Shown here one piece after another: positions 4,957 through 5,079 of a DNA stretch of 5,079 nt. Under the pieces are notes generated by a model. That model saw only the letters and a list, made by a program, of their open reading frames with translations. It had not been told where the DNA came from and searched no databases. The first letter of the stretch is position 1; every line of letters begins with the position of its first letter. Made by a program: the position numbers and the translations under genes. The stretch is taken from positions 1 through 5,079 of the forward strand of contig USCJ01000118.1 in NCBI GenBank assembly GCA_900553215.1. The letters run 5' to 3'. This DNA is from an uncultured Collinsella sp. Its GTDB lineage: Bacteria; Actinomycetota; Coriobacteriia; Coriobacteriales; Coriobacteriaceae.

Positions 4957-5079
4957 ATGTCGGAAAATATTGAGCAGCCGTTGCCGTCCACGTTTGAGGA
5001 GTTCAACGAGCAACGCAAGGCGGCGTTTATTCGCGTCAAGGATTATAAGCAGGCGGGTAATCGCCTGGTCGGCTTTTTG
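4957..5079 (+). CDS. Second YjiM-like / 2-hydroxyacyl-CoA dehydratase family protein, 5' part
   Basis: Only the first 41 codons are in the window. The ATG at 4957 follows AAGGAG (4947-4952), with a short spacing of four bases. After about ten polar residues comes FEEFNEQRKAAFIRVKDYKQ and then AGNRLVGFL. This pattern matches the N terminus of YjiM-type proteins, where a helix leads into a strand just before the first cluster-region Cys (family form: VVG.(Y/F)C...P.E). It differs from the N terminus of the preceding gene, so the two are diverged relatives and not a recent duplicate. They may form a heterodimer like the alpha and beta subunits of dehydratases, or two homodimers. The rest of the gene, and any activator gene, lie beyond the window. 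Confidence 0.75.
   Translation, partial: MSENIEQPLPSTFEEFNEQRKAAFIRVKDYKQAGNRLVGFL

Noticed and set aside
1..5079. CRISPR arrays, insertion sequences, tRNA or rRNA genes
   Set aside because: No regularly spaced direct repeats, transposase motifs, terminal repeats or tRNA cloverleaf were found.

Overview
The window comes from a GC-rich bacterial chromosome. The mix of a molybdate ABC importer and YjiM-type [Fe-S] proteins of the 2-hydroxyacyl-CoA dehydratase family suggests an anaerobe. Codon use and protein style suggest a Coriobacteriia member such as Collinsella, but this is a judgement from appearance and not from a database match. All genes lie on the + strand.

Region 1 (1-3087) is a molybdate/tungstate uptake operon in the order modA (3' part only), modB, modC. 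ModA captures the oxyanion outside the cell, ModB forms the membrane channel and ModC hydrolyses ATP. ModB is unusual: about 185 residues of exported, unrecognised sequence precede an otherwise classical permease domain. A weak intrinsic terminator follows modC.

Region 2 (3088-3518) is a 431-base gap dense in signals. It holds two promoter candidates, several inverted repeats built on a GTTGA half-site, a 22-codon leader ORF with a near-perfect Shine-Dalgarno sequence, hairpins, and a local hairpin whose loop holds the ribosome-binding site of the next gene. It looks like the control region of the next operon.

Region 3 (3519-5079) holds a complete YjiM-like protein (related to HgdB and to double-cubane cluster proteins) and the first 41 codons of a second family member. 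The two are separated by a 154-base gap that is almost filled by a long, nearly self-complementary hairpin. The pair probably forms one operon whose products act with an ATP-dependent activator that is not in this window. The reaction is unknown.

The best candidates for something undescribed are the layered leader of the YjiM-like operon, the long hairpin between its two genes, and the ectodomain on ModB. None of the RNA structures was matched to a known class, and all pairings were found by eye.
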